In this document: positions 1 through 12,057 of the stretch, piece by piece
How positions within the stretch are numbered: position 1 is the stretch's first letter
Layout: each line of letters starts with the position of its first letter
Origin: Bromus sterilis
Lineage: Eukaryota; Streptophyta; Magnoliopsida; Poales; Poaceae
Direction of reading: 5' to 3'
Length of the DNA stretch: 64,000 nucleotides
Assembly: GCA_950022295.1 (NCBI GenBank)
Contig: OX465598.1
Coordinates: 68,990,001 to 69,054,000, forward strand
Notes under the pieces: model-generated
What the model was told of the DNA's origin: nothing
Databases searched by the model: none
Seen by the model: the letters and a program-made list of their open reading frames with translations, nothing else
Position numbers and translations under genes: made by a program

Positions 1-1198
1 TGCTAATTATGCAAAACAGAAAGGAAGAGGCTCAAAAGCACGGGCAGTACGCCAAGACAATTAGACCGAAATCCATCTGCATCTACCCACTAATCATCCA
101 CCTTGAGATATCTATCCAGAACATCTCGCTGGTATTAAGTTGTGAATCCCACCAAAAGTGTAAACTCAAAGAAACGGACAACTGCATTAAAGAACTTTGC
201 GTAAAGTAAACAATCCTTGCATCCGCAAGTACAAGCACTGTTGTTTTCCCCCCTTGTGGCAACATCACATCCCCTAGACTCATGTTTCTGTCACTCAAGC
301 TAGTCATCGGGGGGCATGAACCCACAATCATGCATAACGCTCCCTCTTGGAGGCACTACCTACTACTTGGCCAAAGCAATAAACAGCAACGGAGAACATG
401 CAAGAGTTACTCAAGAACATAAATATAAAAGAAGAGAATCAAATATATAACTCAATCAAAATCTGAACATAATCTCATAATCCATCGGATCCCAACAAAC
501 TCAACATAGCAACAGCAGAAAGATTACATATGTGCCTCGATCATGTAGGCCAACTCACGAGGTCTAATCCATGAAGAACAAACAGGGGAGGAGAACATCA
601 CATAACTACTAATCATGGACCCATGGTCCAAGGTGGACTACTCACGGTTCATCCAGGAAGCATCCATGGTGGTGGAGAAGCTCCCGGAGGTGATTCCTCC
701 CTCCGGCAGGGTGCCGGGAAGAGGTCTTCTGGTTCTCCCGATCTTGGAAGCGCGGCGGCGGCGGAACAGAGGAGAGATCGCGAAAAAGGGTTCCATCCCC
801 GAGGGTTTCTCGTCACGGGGAATAAATAGGAAAAATGGGGCAGCCAGAGGTGGGCCTTGGGCTCCAGGCGCCCCCCTGGCGCGGCCAGGGGTGGGGCCGC
901 GCCCACTGGCCGCCTGGGGGCCCCCTGGCTCCCCTCTGGCCCCTCTCGGGCTTTTCTCGAAGCTTCCGGTACGCTGATTTTTCCTATATTTTTCCCAGAA
1001 TTTTTCTGGTACTTTTAATAAGGGGGAAACCTGAAATAGAAAAACAACAGAAAACAGGAACTGGCACTGGGGTGCACTGAGATAATAGGTTAGTCCAAAT
1101 ATGATCAAAAGTGTATGGAAGTTCATCAATATCATAGCAATATCACACAAAAGAGGCATGGAGCAAGCAGAAATTATAGATACGTTTTGGACGTATCA
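1..1198 (-). repeat. 3' LTR (copy A) of the minus-strand Athila-like element, partial
   Basis: This stretch aligns without large gaps to 6901-8097. Its inner boundary at 1198 is the reverse complement of TGATACGTCC, and the polypurine tract follows directly. The window starts inside the LTR, so about 480 bases are missing. A TATA-like box (CTATTTATTC type) lies near 820-830 on the minus strand. A GC-rich block at 840-950 is full of short inverted CCTGG/CCAGG repeats. Confidence 0.9.
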
Positions 1199-1213
1199 AC
1201 ATCCCCAAGCTTA
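1199..1213 (-). other. Polypurine tract of the minus-strand element
   Basis: On the minus strand the sequence reads TAAGCTTGGGGATGT directly before the TGATACG start of the 3' LTR. The same string precedes LTR copy C at 12043-12057. This is the expected position of the plus-strand primer for reverse transcription. Confidence 0.75.
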
Positions 1214-4161
1214 ATTCCTGCTCGTCCTCGAGTAGGTAAATGATAACAAGCATAATTTCTGTGGTGACATGCTAACAACCATATAAGAACTTTGTAAGTA
1301 AAGCAATCAAAGCATGCAATTCAATTCAAGTCATAACAGGAAATAGTCTATATCTAGTATTGAAATAAGCAACATAAGAACATAAAGGTGCAAGAGCTCT
1401 CGCTGTCCGTGACTCAAATGTCTCCAAATGGTGTTTGCGTGCAAGAAAGGGGATAGGGATATACGATAAAAAGTATTTTTATTGTTGAGAACTCAATCTA
1501 CTAAAGTGTCACACTTGGTCTTCTTTAGAATCTTATCTTGACTCACCCCCAGACCACTAGCCAGGTACAAGTCAAACTGATCCACTCCTTTTCGACATTT
1601 TGAGCACTCATGCAATGGATGAGAGTAAGAAAGAAGGTTGACACTTAGGATGGCAAAGAGAGAATAAGGTGGAGGACGAAGACAAAAAAATGTGTGAAAG
1701 GCTCACATCAATGAGGACAATCATAGGCGAGAGAAAGCCAGATGATAGATATGATGTGAGGAGTAGGGATTGCCATGCACGGATGCACATGTGAGCTAAA
1801 AGCTCTCCAATGGAACTAGTGGGGGTGCATCCAACTTGCTTGCTCAAGAAGACCTAGAGCTCATTTGAGGAGGCTCATCATTGGAATATACAAGCCAAGT
1901 TCTATAGTGTGAAGGTCCCCACATAGTTATATGCATGAGTGATAATCTCTATGGAGTACAAGATACAAGATGGAGTACGAGTGTGGATCCTCTCAAAAAG
2001 TAATAGTAGCGTGCCCCCTTATCTCTTTTTATTTCTCTTTTTTATTTATTTTTTCTATTTTTTGTATTTTTTGGTGGCCTCAATGGCTCTTTCTATTTAA
2101 CTCTCATTTGTCCTCTTTGGGATCTTTTAATTTTTCCACTTTGGGATCTTTTAATTTTGTCCACTTTGGGATATTTTCCTCACTTTAGGGGCAACACTCT
2201 ATATATTACAAAAAGTATAGAAGATCTTTCACACTTTACAAAGTACTCGAATCATAAAGAAAATGTAACTATCATGATGTATGCAAATGTATGCCTCTGC
2301 CAGTGTAGCAGGATATGCAATGATACTAGAGCGTCATGTAGCAATGATTAGGGCAAGGCCCAACTAGAATGCGGCTCATCGATCAAGCAAGTAGCATGTA
2401 TGACATGAAAATCAAGTCATGAGAAGATGGATGTTGCATGGCAATATATCTCGAAAAGGCGATGAAAATGCCTTGATAGGTAGGTATGGTGGCTGTTTTG
2501 AGGAAGGATATAAGGAGGCTTATGATGACAGAGCGTATCGTGCCAAGGGTTTGGATGTACCGGCGAAAGTGGACACTAACTCTCGGAGTGAGAAGAAAGC
2601 AATGCACGGCACAGGAGAGGCTAGCAAAATATGGGAAGGTGGAAGTGTCAACTTTCGAATACTCACATTAGTCCGAAGAACTCATGCACTTATTATCGGT
2701 AACTCTCAATCTAATAAGGAGGTTCACAAAGATACGTACCCCGAGGAGGAGTGTATGGGGGTTTGGTTATCCTTGCGCATCCTCGACTCATGGTACGTGA
2801 GTGTACTCTAATATTCGACCCCTCAGAAGAGTAGTGATCCATCTAGTAGCTAAAGTTCTCAACTAATTTTGTAAGTTCTGAAAATAAACACGGATTGCCC
2901 AAAATACGACATCTATCACTAATAGGCTAAAGCTCTTGACACCAAAATTCCAAACATTACTCAAGACAACACCTCAAAACTATTGCAAGTTACTACTTCA
3001 AAAAGAATAGCAACCTCAATTACCTACTTCAAGTCAAGACACAAAACTCAGTGCAACAGGCAAACTCTCTAAACAAGATAAACATGAAAACTCAAGAGAG
3101 TTCCAGCAACAAACTAAACAAAATCTCTTTTAAAAGATACACATGAAATCTAAGAGCAAAACATGACAGCAGCTACGAAAAAGATAAAGAACAAACACAA
3201 CAAAGATAAGCAGGAAAAAGTCCTATGTTGTGTTCTAAATTTTGGAAGTGGAGCATGTTTCTCTCCCACACAAATAAAGATGGGCTCTAACTTGTTATGA
3301 ACAGAAAGAAAAGCTAAAGAAAGCTAAAAAAACAAAACCTAAGAGCGAGACGCTCCAAGAATAGCACATAACGCATGAAGCGATAAAAACATAGTGAAAT
3401 GAGAGACGAACTGATAATTGTCGATGGAAAAGGGGATGCACGGGGGAATCCCCAAGCTTAGACGCTTGAGTATCCTTGAATATTTCTTCGGGATGCATGG
3501 GGGCATCCCAAAGCTTGAACGCTTGACACTTCTTAATCTTCTTTCATCATCTTCCCTCGCACACTTGAAAACTCCCTTCATACATACTCATCATAATCTG
3601 ATTAGCGAGGTTAGTACCCATAATAAAAAAAGTTTTTTCTCTACTGGAAATAAAGATAATCTTGAAGATCTACTGTTCCTCAAGAGTTCCAAAAGGTTTT
3701 TGCAAAGAAAAAGCAAGCTTAAGGTTTGCAAAACGAAGAAAAGGAAAAACGGAAAGAATCTGTGAAAAACAGACCAGCAGGTAGAAATGAATTTTTTAGG
3801 GATACTTCTGCAACTCAAATCAAAAAACTCAGAACATACGAAAGTTTCGTAATTGTATAGAGCACTCTTTGTAAAACATTCAGCTCAAAAAGATGAATTG
3901 GGATTTTTCTCTGATTTTTCTAGTCACGAGGACAGAATCTGTTTTCTGGACAGCATGTCACAACTTTCACTCCCCTTGTCGTATGAGGCTATAAAATGCA
4001 CAAATCTTGAAAAGTAAAGATACAATGATATTGCTACAGTATTAAAAATCATCTATAACACTAAAAACAGAAGAAAAACAAAAAGTAAATCCTAAATTCG
4101 TTGCGGGCTGCCTCCCGAAAGCGCTTCTTTAAAGCCATTAGCTAGGCTTAATGCAAATAGA
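1214..4161 (-). other. Long untranslated 3' internal region of the minus-strand element
   Basis: About 2.9 kb between the protease stop and the polypurine tract carries no long open frame with a recognisable domain. It is the reverse complement of most of 9110-12057 in the neighbouring plus-strand element, so it is a conserved non-coding part of the family. Near 4100-4125 is the conserved string (complement of GGGAGGCAGCCCGC) that follows the coding region in both copies. The T-rich block at 2020-2180 corresponds to the A-rich block at 11090-11240. Confidence 0.75.
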
Positions 4162-6213
4162 TCAAGTTTTTTCAAGAAAATAACTAGCCCGTGTGAAGGA
4201 CTGAAAAGGCAACTTAATCTTTTTTCTAGGGAAGTGTTCCATCCCTTTCTTGAGAGGGAATTGGAATTTTATAATCCCTTCTTTCATATCAATAACAGAA
4301 CCAACGGTGCGAAGAAAAGGACGTCCCAAAATAATTGGACAAGAAGGTTCACATTCAATGTCCATAATAGTAAAATCAACGGGAACATAGTTGTCATTGA
4401 AAATGATAAGAACATCATCTATCTTCCCCAAAGGTTTCTTTACGGAAGAATCGACGAGACGAACACCAAAAGAACAAGCATCAAAAGGTTTAAACTCAAA
4501 TATATCATACATTCTTTTGGGCATAACAGAGGTGCTAGCTCCAAGATCACATAAAGCGAAGCAAGAAAATTTATTCAACTTAATTTTAATCATAGGATCC
4601 CAACCATCTTCTAGCTTTCTAGGTATGGAGGCTTCTAACCTAAGCTTTTCCTCCCTAGCTTTTATGAGAGCATTAGTGATATGCTCCGTGAAGGCAAGAT
4701 TAAGGGTGCTAGTGTGGGGGTCTCTAGACATCTTGTGAAGGAAACGAATAACTTCAGAAAGAGTGCAATTATCAAAATCAAGGTCACTACTATCAAGTAA
4801 AGTGGTAGTGGTGTCCTTTAGGCTCACTTGTTTGGTAGCTTCTATAGTCATAGGAATTCTTCTTCTACGGTTGAGGTCATAGCATCACCATTAATAGGTC
4901 CTATGGGACTAGGGGTGCATTGGGTGCTAAGAGTTTGGATATCCTCAACCACTTGGATAGTAGCAACAGTATGGTGTGTAGGAAGGATCTTAATTCTATC
5001 CTCTTCCTCCTTTTCTCTAGCCCATCTCTCTTTGAGTTTAGCCATCATCCTAATGTTTTCATTAATTTGCAATTGGATAGCATTTATAGGAGTGACCTTC
5101 CTCTCCTCAAGGGGAGAAGTTCTAATTTTAAGCAATTCTACTTCATGGGCTAAATTGTCTACCTTCGACGAGAGGGTATCTAGTTTTTCTAGTTTTTCCT
5201 CTACACTCTTGTTGAAGGCTTTTTGGGTAGTGATAAAGTCTTTAAGCATACTCTCTAATTCAGAAGTGGAGTTTTTGGCGCTAGGATAAGTGTTGTTGTT
5301 CTCCTAGTTGTTGGAGGGGAACGGTCTAGGATTGCTACCAAAGTTACTCCTATAAGCATTGTTGTTGAAGGTATTTCTAGAGATAAAGTTCACATCTACT
5401 TGATCCTGAGAAATCAAAGAATTTAAAGGAACATTTTGAGGATCAATAGGAGATTGCTTGGTAAGTAAAGACATGATCAAGTCAACTTTTTTATTTAGGG
5501 AGGAGATCTCCTCGACAGAGTTTACCTTCCTACCTGTTGGAGCTCTTTCGATGTGCCATTGGGAATAGTTGGTCATCATATCATCGAGAAGCTTTGTGGC
5601 AGCACCAAGTGTAGTTGGCATAAAGGTTCCTCCCGCGGCCGAATCTAGAAGGTTCCGCGACGTAAAGTTCAAGCCTGCATAAAAAGTCTGGATAACCATC
5701 CAAGTAGTCAAACCATGCGTAGGGAAATTCTTAACAAGAGATTTCATGCATTCCCAAGCTTGGGCAACGTGTTCAGTATCCAATTGTTTAAAATTCATAA
5801 TAAATCTCCTCAACTGGATAATCTTAGCAGGGGGGTAGTACTTCCCGATTAAAGAATCCTTGCATTTATCCCAAGAATCTATGCTATTTTTAGGCAAGGA
5901 TTGAAACCAGATTTTAGATTCATCCCTCAAGGAGAAAGGAAAAAAGCTTAAGCTTAACAATATCACCATCTACTTTTTTGTACTTTTGCATATCACAAAG
6001 CTCAATAAAATTATTTAAGTGCAAAGCAGCATCATCTCTAGCACCAGAGAATTGATCTTTCATAACAAGGTTCAGCAAAGCAGGTTTAATCTCATAAGAA
6101 GGTGCTGAAGTAGCAGGTGTAGCAATAGGAGTGCAGATAAAGTCACTGTTGTTGTGACTGGTGAAGTCAAACAACTTAGTGTTCTCAGAGAAACCCATAG
6201 CAGCAGCAAACAA
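4162..6213 (-). pseudogene. gag-protease remnant, Athila-like
   Basis: Read from 6213 leftwards. The first part (6213-5304) is a Retrotrans_gag capsid-like region, followed by an Asn-rich segment. The next (5249-4848) is a charged, probably coiled-coil segment rich in Lys/Glu. The last (4851-4162) is an aspartic protease with the active-site motif CDLGAS and a downstream ILGRPFL motif, as in Athila-type proteases. Three lesions separate the parts: a frame change near 5945, an in-frame TAG at 5304-5306, and a frame change near 4850. No RT, RNase H or integrase follows. The protein would form particles and process Gag, but this copy cannot make it intact. Confidence 0.85.
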
Positions 6214-6332
6214 GATAACTATTTTTTTGACTTTTGATAAAATACACTAAAGCAAAAACTGAAAGGTAAACTAACAAGACTAAAAAGCAAAGATAAAAGA
6301 TAGTATGCAACTCCCCTATCTTGAAGAGTGGA

Positions 6333-6351
6333 GTCCCCGGCAACGGCGCCA
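6333..6351 (-). repeat. Second copy of the tRNA-Asp primer-binding site
   Basis: The core CCCCGGCAACGGCGCCAGAAAT occurs at about 6335-6356 and again at 6396-6417, 61 bases apart. The duplicated unit includes the primer site and a short stretch of leader (GACCACTCTTTTGCCGCC between them). Only one base at the outer end differs from the tRNA-Asp match. Confidence 0.85.
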
Positions 6352-6393
6352 GAAATTTGGCGATTGACGGGACCACTCTTTTGCCGCCTTGGA

Positions 6394-6412
6394 ATCCCCG
6401 GCAACGGCGCCA
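6394..6412 (-). other. Primer-binding site for tRNA-Asp
   Basis: The plus strand reads ATCCCCGGCAACGGCGCCA, which equals the 3' end (with CA) of plant tRNA-Asp(GTC). The minus strand is therefore the complementary priming site. It lies 10 bases inside the 5' LTR boundary at 6423. A second copy of the core sits at 6333-6351. Confidence 0.88.
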
Positions 6413-6422
6413 GAAATCTGCT

Positions 6423-8097
6423 TGATACACGAGATAACTTCTCGCCCTCGTTGATTACCCCAAGTGGAAGGTGAGATGTAGTGTAACGACAAGTTTCCCT
6501 CGGTGAAGATACCGAGGTTTGAAGATTGTCTCCAGTAGGACTCCAAGGTCGACAAGTAGGTGGTTCGGCAAGTGAGGCGCCATTTGAAGATAATCACCTG
6601 CTTCTCATGGACCTGCACACACACAGATAGCTTTGCTCCCAATGAGTTCAGAGGAGTTGTCAATTCCTCCGGCCTTGTTGTTTACAAAGGATAAAACGCA
6701 AAGGATAATAATGATAGATAGTGATAGCTACGAAAAAGTAAATACTGAAAGTAAATTGAAGGTGTAATCAAAGATGGGTATATGGACCGGGGTCCCATGA
6801 TGTTCACTAGTGATGTCTCTCTCCCAAAAGACGATAAAATAGCCATGCGAGGTAAACAAATTACAACTGGGCAATTGGCAAGATTATGTGCGCAAACCAA
6901 TGCTAATTATGCAAAACAGAAAGGAAGAGGCTCAAAAGCACGGGAAGTACGCCAAGACAAGTAGACCGAAATCCATTTGCATCTAACCACTAATCATCCA
7001 CCTTGAGATATCTATCCAGAACATCTCGCTGGTATTAAGTTGCGAATCCCACCCAAAGTGTAAACTCAAAGCAACGGACAACTGCATTAAAGAAGTTTGC
7101 GTAAAGTAAACAATCCTTGCACCCGCAAGTACAAGCACCGTTGTTTTCCCCCTTGTGGCAACAACACATCCCCTAGACTCATGTTTCTGTCACTCAAGCT
7201 AGTCATCGGGAGGCATGAACCCACAATCATGCATAACACTCCCTCTTGGAGTCACTACCTACTACTTGGCCAAAGCAAAAAAACAGCAACGGAGAACATG
7301 CAAGAGTTACTCAAGAACATAAATATAAAAGAAGAGAATAAAATATATAACTCAATCACAATCTGAACATAATATCGTAATCCATCGGATCCCAGCAAAC
7401 TCAACATAGCAACAGCAGAAAGATTACATATGTGCCTCGATCATGTAGGGCAACTCACGAGGTCTAATCCATGAAGAAAAAAGAGGGGAGGAGAACATCA
7501 CATAGCTACTGATCATGGACCCATGGTCCAAGGTGGACTACTCACGGTTCATTCGGGAAGCATCCATGGTGGTGGAGAAGCTCCTGGAGGTGGTTCCTCC
7601 CTCCGGCAGGGTGCCGGGAAGAGGTCTTCTGGTGCTCCCAATCTTGGAAGCGCGGCGGCGGCGAAACAGAGGAGAGATCGCGAAAAAGGGTTCCGTCCCC
7701 GAGGGTTTCTCGTCACGGGGAATAAATAGGCGAAAGGGGGCAGCCAGAGGTGGGCCAGGGGCTCCAGGCGCCCCCCTGGCGCGGCCAGGGGTGGGGCCGC
7801 GCCCACTGGCCGCCTGGGGCTCCCTGGCTCCCCTCTGGCCCCTCTCGGGCTTTTCTCGAAGCTTCCGGTACGCTGATTTTTCCTATATTTTTCCCGGAAT
7901 TTTTCTGGTACTTTTAATAAGGGGGAAACCTGAAATAGAAAAACAGCAGAAAACAGGAACTGGCACTGGGGTGCACTGAGTTAATAGGTTAGTCCAAATA
8001 TGATCAAAAGTGTATGGAAGTTCATCAATATCATAGCAATATCACACAAAAGAGGCATGGAGCAAGCAGAAATTATAGATATGTTTTGGACGTAACA
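6423..8097 (-). repeat. 5' LTR (copy B) of the minus-strand Athila-like element
   Basis: The LTR is 1675 bp. On the minus strand it starts TGTTACGTCC (consensus TGATACGTCC, one base changed) at 8097 and ends in CA at 6423. It matches copies A and C along its length. The base after 8097 starts GGTAA, a candidate 5-bp target duplication whose partner would lie left of the window. Confidence 0.9.
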
Positions 8098-8138
8098 GGT
8101 AACCAACGAGGGGCGAGAAGTAAACTCTCTTGACATTA
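8098..8138 (+). repeat. Remnant of the 5' LTR of the plus-strand element
   Basis: These 41 bases match the last 42 bases of LTR copy C (13678-13719): GGTAACCAACG, then GAGAAGTAAACTCTC, then TGACATTA against TGACATCA. The remnant starts exactly at the outer edge of LTR copy B. Confidence 0.8.
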
Positions 8139-8148
8139 AATTAATTTC

Positions 8149-8166
8149 TGGCGGCATTGCCGGGGA
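8149..8166 (+). other. Degenerate tRNA-Asp primer-binding site
   Basis: The sequence TGGCGGCATTGCCGGGGA differs in two places from the consensus TGGCGCCGTTGCCGGGGA. It sits 10 bases after the LTR remnant, the same spacing as in the minus-strand element. Confidence 0.75.
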
Positions 8167-8280
8167 CTCCGCTCTTCAAGATAGGGGAGTTGCACACTAT
8201 CTTTTATCTTTGCTTTTTAGTCTTGTTTTTTTACCTTTCAGTTTTTGCTTTAGTGTCCTTTATAAAAAAAATTAGCTACC

Positions 8281-9066
8281 TTGCTAGTAGTTGTCATTAT
8301 GTCTGGTCCTTTTTCATTTGGTGTAGCAGAAGTGCTCACCTTTAAACAAAGAGGTGGTGAAAGTCTGAAAGATGCCTGGTATAGAATTAATGATTCCCAA
8401 AAAAGAGCCACCAAGAAGCAATCGACTACTATCCTTCTTAGAAACTTTTATGTTGGACTTACTTCTTGGAATAGGTTTATTCTAGATACTGCTATCAATA
8501 GGAATTTCATAGAAGCCCCAGTTTGGGAAGCTCTTAGTGTTATGGAAAATCTTGTTTGAAATCTCCCTATTGCTAGCGTTCAAGAGGACACTACCCTAGC
8601 TCACATTATGAAAAAACTTGAAAAGATAGAGCTAGAGATGCCAAGCATTAACAAGACAAGTGAGTTGGATCGTAAGGTTCAAGGGAATTTTAATAGACTT
8701 GATAGCTCCATGCATAAAATTTTCAAAACCTTGGAGACCATCAAATCCCATGACTTGGACCCTTCTAGGATTGATAAGATTGAGGAAATCATTGACACTC
8801 TAGGAACTACTTTTTCCTCAATCAAAACCAAAAAGGTGGAAACTCCGGCAAAGAAGGAACCTAGGTTCGTTTACGTTCCAAAGGCTCCTCGTTTCAAAAA
8901 TAATCTATCTATTGCCAAAGGGGTTGAAACTGTGAAGACTTTGGAAGAGATACCTCTCTTTAAGATAAATGAGACTCCAATTGATTTTCCGCCTTTTGCT
9001 TTTATTCCTAGAAGTATCTTTATTAGGCCTTTATTTGAAAGACCTCTTAAGTGGTTGTATTATTGA
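8281..9066 (+). pseudogene. Gag-like fragments of the plus-strand element
   Basis: Two open segments are seen, 8281-8559 and 8608-9066, separated by a TGA and by a frame change. The first contains an ESLKDAWYRI...NFYVGL pattern, the layout of the C-terminal capsid region of Athila-type gag. The second is a charged region ending in an aromatic-rich tail. It resembles the gag of the neighbouring minus-strand element only in general layout and not in residues, although LTRs, leader and 3' untranslated parts of the two elements match closely. No protease motif is present. The coding region is about 0.8 kb here against 2 kb in the neighbour. Confidence 0.6.
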
Positions 9067-12042
9067 AGAGCTTTTTGATGATCTCGATGATGGTTCAATT
9101 GATACAACTTGATCTATTTGCACTAAGCCTAGCTAATGGCTTTAAAGAAGCGCTTTCGGGAGGCAGCCCGCAACGAATTTAGGATTTCCTTTTCGTTTTT
9201 CTTCTGTTTTTAGTGGTCTTGATGATTTTTCCTACTGTAGCAACATCATTGTATCTTACTTTTCAATCTTTGTGCCATTTATAGCCTCATATGACAAGGG
9301 AAGTGAAAGTTGTGACATGTTGTCCAGAAAACAGATTATGTCCTCGTGACTAGAAAAATCAGAGAAAAATTCATGTTCGTCTTTTCGAGCTGAATTTTTT
9401 ACACAGAGTGTTTTATAAAATTACGGAACTTTCGTATGTTCTGAGTTTTTATATTTAAGTTTCATAAGTATCCCTAAAAAATTCTTTACTACCTGCTGGT
9501 CTGTTTTTTCACATATTCTGTCCTGTTTTGCCTTTTCTTCGTTTTGCAAACCTTAAGCTTGCTTTTTCTTTGCAAAAACTTTTTGGAAATCTTGAGAAAC
9601 AGTAGCTATTCAAGAATATCTTTATTTCCAGTAGAGAGAAAATATTTTATTATGGGTACTAACCTCGTTAATCAGATTATGATGAGTTATGTATGAAGGG
9701 AGTTTTCAAGTGTGCGAGGGAAGATGATGAAAGAAGATTCAGGAGTGTCAAGCGTTCAAACTTGGGGATGCCCCATGCATACCCAAGAAATATTCAAGGA
9801 GACTCAAGCGTCTAATCTTGGGTATGCCCCCGTGCATCCCCTTCTCCATCAACAATTATCAGTTCGTCTCTCGTTTCACTATATTTTTATCACTTCATGC
9901 GTTATGTGCTATGGTTGGAGCGTCTCGCTCTTAGGTTTTATTTTTATTTAGCTTTGATTTCTGTTCATAACAAGTTAGAACCCAGCTTTCTTTGTGTGGG
10001 AGAGAAACATGCTCCACTTTCAAAATCTAGAACACAACATAGGATTTTTCATGCTTATCTTTGCTGTGTGTGTTCTTTATCTTTTCCATAGCTACTGTCA
10101 TGTTTAGCTCTTAGTTTTCATGCTTGTCTTTTCAAAGAGATTTTGTTTAGTTTGTTGTTGGAACTCTCTTGAGTTTTCATGTTTATCTTGTTTAGAGAGT
10201 TTGCATGTTGCACTGAGTTTTGTATCTTGACTTGGAGTAGGTAATTGAGGTTGCTATTCTTTTGTAGTAGTAACTTGCAATAGTTTTGAGGTATTTTTTG
10301 AGTAATGTTTGGACTTTTGGTGTCAAGAGCTTTAGCCTATTAGTGATAGATTTCGTATTTTGGGAAATCCTTGTTTATTTTCAAAACTTACAAAATTAGT
10401 TGAGAACTTTAGCTACTAGATGGATCACTACTCTTCTGAGGGGTCGAATATTAGAGTACACTCACGTACCATGAGTCGAGGATGCGCAAGGATAACCAAA
10501 CCCCCATACACTCCTCCTCGGGGTACTTGTCTCTTTGTGAACCTCCTTATTAGATTGAGAGTTACCGATAATAAGTGCATGAGTTCTTCGGACTAATGTG
10601 AGTATTCGAAAGTTGACACTTCCACCTTCCCATATTTTTCTAGCCTCTCATGTGCCATGCATTGCTTTCTTCTCACTCCGAGAGTTGGCATCCACCTTCG
10701 CCGGTACATCCAAACCCTTGGCATGATACGCTCTATCATCATAAAACTCCTTATATCCTTCCTCAAAACAGCCACCATACCTACCTACCAAGGCATTTCC
10801 ATAGCCTTTCCGAGATATATTGCCATGCAACATCCACCTTCTCATGACTTGATATTCATGGCATACATGCTACTTGCTTGATCGATGAGCCGCATGCTAG
10901 TTGGGCCTTGCCCTAATCATTGCTACATGACGCGCTAGTATCATTGCATATCCTGCTACACTGGCAGAGGCATACATTTGCATACATCATGATAGTTACA
11001 TCTTCTTTATGATTTGAGTACTTTGTAAAGTGTGAAAGATCTTCTATACTTTTTGTAATATATAGAGTGTTGCCCCTAAAGTGAGGAAAATATCCCAAAG
11101 TGGAAAAAATTAAAAGATTCCAAAGAGGACAAATTAAAAGATCCCAAAGAGGACAAATGAGAGAAATAGAAAGAGCCATTGAGGCCACCAAAAAATACAA
11201 AAAAAATAGAAAAAAGAGAAAAAAGAAATAAAAAGAGAGAAGGGGCACACTACTATTCATTTTGAGAGATCCACACTCGTACTCCCTCTTATATCTTGTA
11301 CTCCATAGAGATTATCATTCATGCATATAGCTATGTGCGGACCTTCACACTATAGAACTTGGCTTGTATATTCCAATGATGAGCCTCCTCAAATGAGCTC
11401 TAGGTATTCTTGAGCAAGCAAGTTGGATGCACCCCCACTAGTTCCATCGGAGAGCTTACCTTAGCTCATATGTGCATCCGTTGCATGGCAATCCCTACTC
11501 CTCACATCATATCTATCATTTGGCTTTCTCTCGCCTATGATTGTCCTCATTGATGTGAGCCTTTCACACCTTTTTGTCTTCTTCCTCCACCATATTCTCT
11601 CTTTGCCATCCTAAGTGATAACTTTCTTTCTTACGCTCATCCATTGCACGAGTGCTCAAAATGTCGAAAAGGAGTGGATCATTTTGACTTGTACCTGACT
11701 AATGGTCTGGGGATGAGTCAAGATAAGATTCCAAAGAAGACCAAGTGTGAAACTTTAGTAGATTGAGTTCTCAACACAAAAATAATTTTTCTCGTATATC
11801 CCTATCCCCTTTCTTGCATGCAAACACCATTTGGAGACATTTGAGTCACAGACAGCAAGAGCTCTTGCACCTTTATGTTCTTATGTTACTTGTTTCAATA
11901 CTAAATATAGACTCTTGCCTGTTATGACTTGAATTGAATTACATGCGTTGATTTCTTTACTTAAAAGTTCTTATATGGTTGTTAGCATGTCACCACAAAA
12001 ATTATGCTTTTATAATTTACCTACTCGAGGACGAGCAGGAAT
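9067..12042 (+). other. Long untranslated internal region of the plus-strand element
   Basis: This region is the inverted counterpart of 1214-4161. It begins with the conserved string around GGGAGGCAGCCCGC (about 9160) and ends at the polypurine tract. No domain is recognisable in any frame. It forms the long arm of the inverted pair and could base-pair with the other arm in a single transcript. Confidence 0.75.
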
Positions 12043-12057
12043 TAAGCTTGGGGATGT
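12043..12057 (+). other. Polypurine tract of the plus-strand element
   Basis: TAAGCTTGGGGATGT lies directly before the TGATACGTCC start of LTR copy C and is identical to the tract of the minus-strand element. Confidence 0.75.

Larger units (their letters stand above)
1..8097 (-). mobile_element. Athila-like Gypsy LTR retrotransposon, left end cut by window
   Basis: Read on the minus strand the order is 5' LTR (6423-8097), tRNA-Asp primer site, leader, gag-protease remnant (4162-6213), about 2.9 kb of untranslated internal sequence, polypurine tract, and 3' LTR (1-1198, incomplete). No reverse transcriptase or integrase is visible, so the element is probably non-autonomous and would need enzymes in trans. 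The tRNA-Asp primer site and the DLGAS-type protease active site are typical of the Athila group. The two LTRs differ by roughly 4 % by eye over about 1.2 kb, so the insertion is old enough for the coding frame to have decayed. The exact family name was not established. Confidence 0.85.

Noticed and set aside
638..1159. Long frames in the GC-rich part of LTR copies A, B and C
   Set aside because: They recur only because the LTR recurs (also 7515-7979 and 12243-12605), differ by frameshifts between copies and lie over the LTR promoter region.
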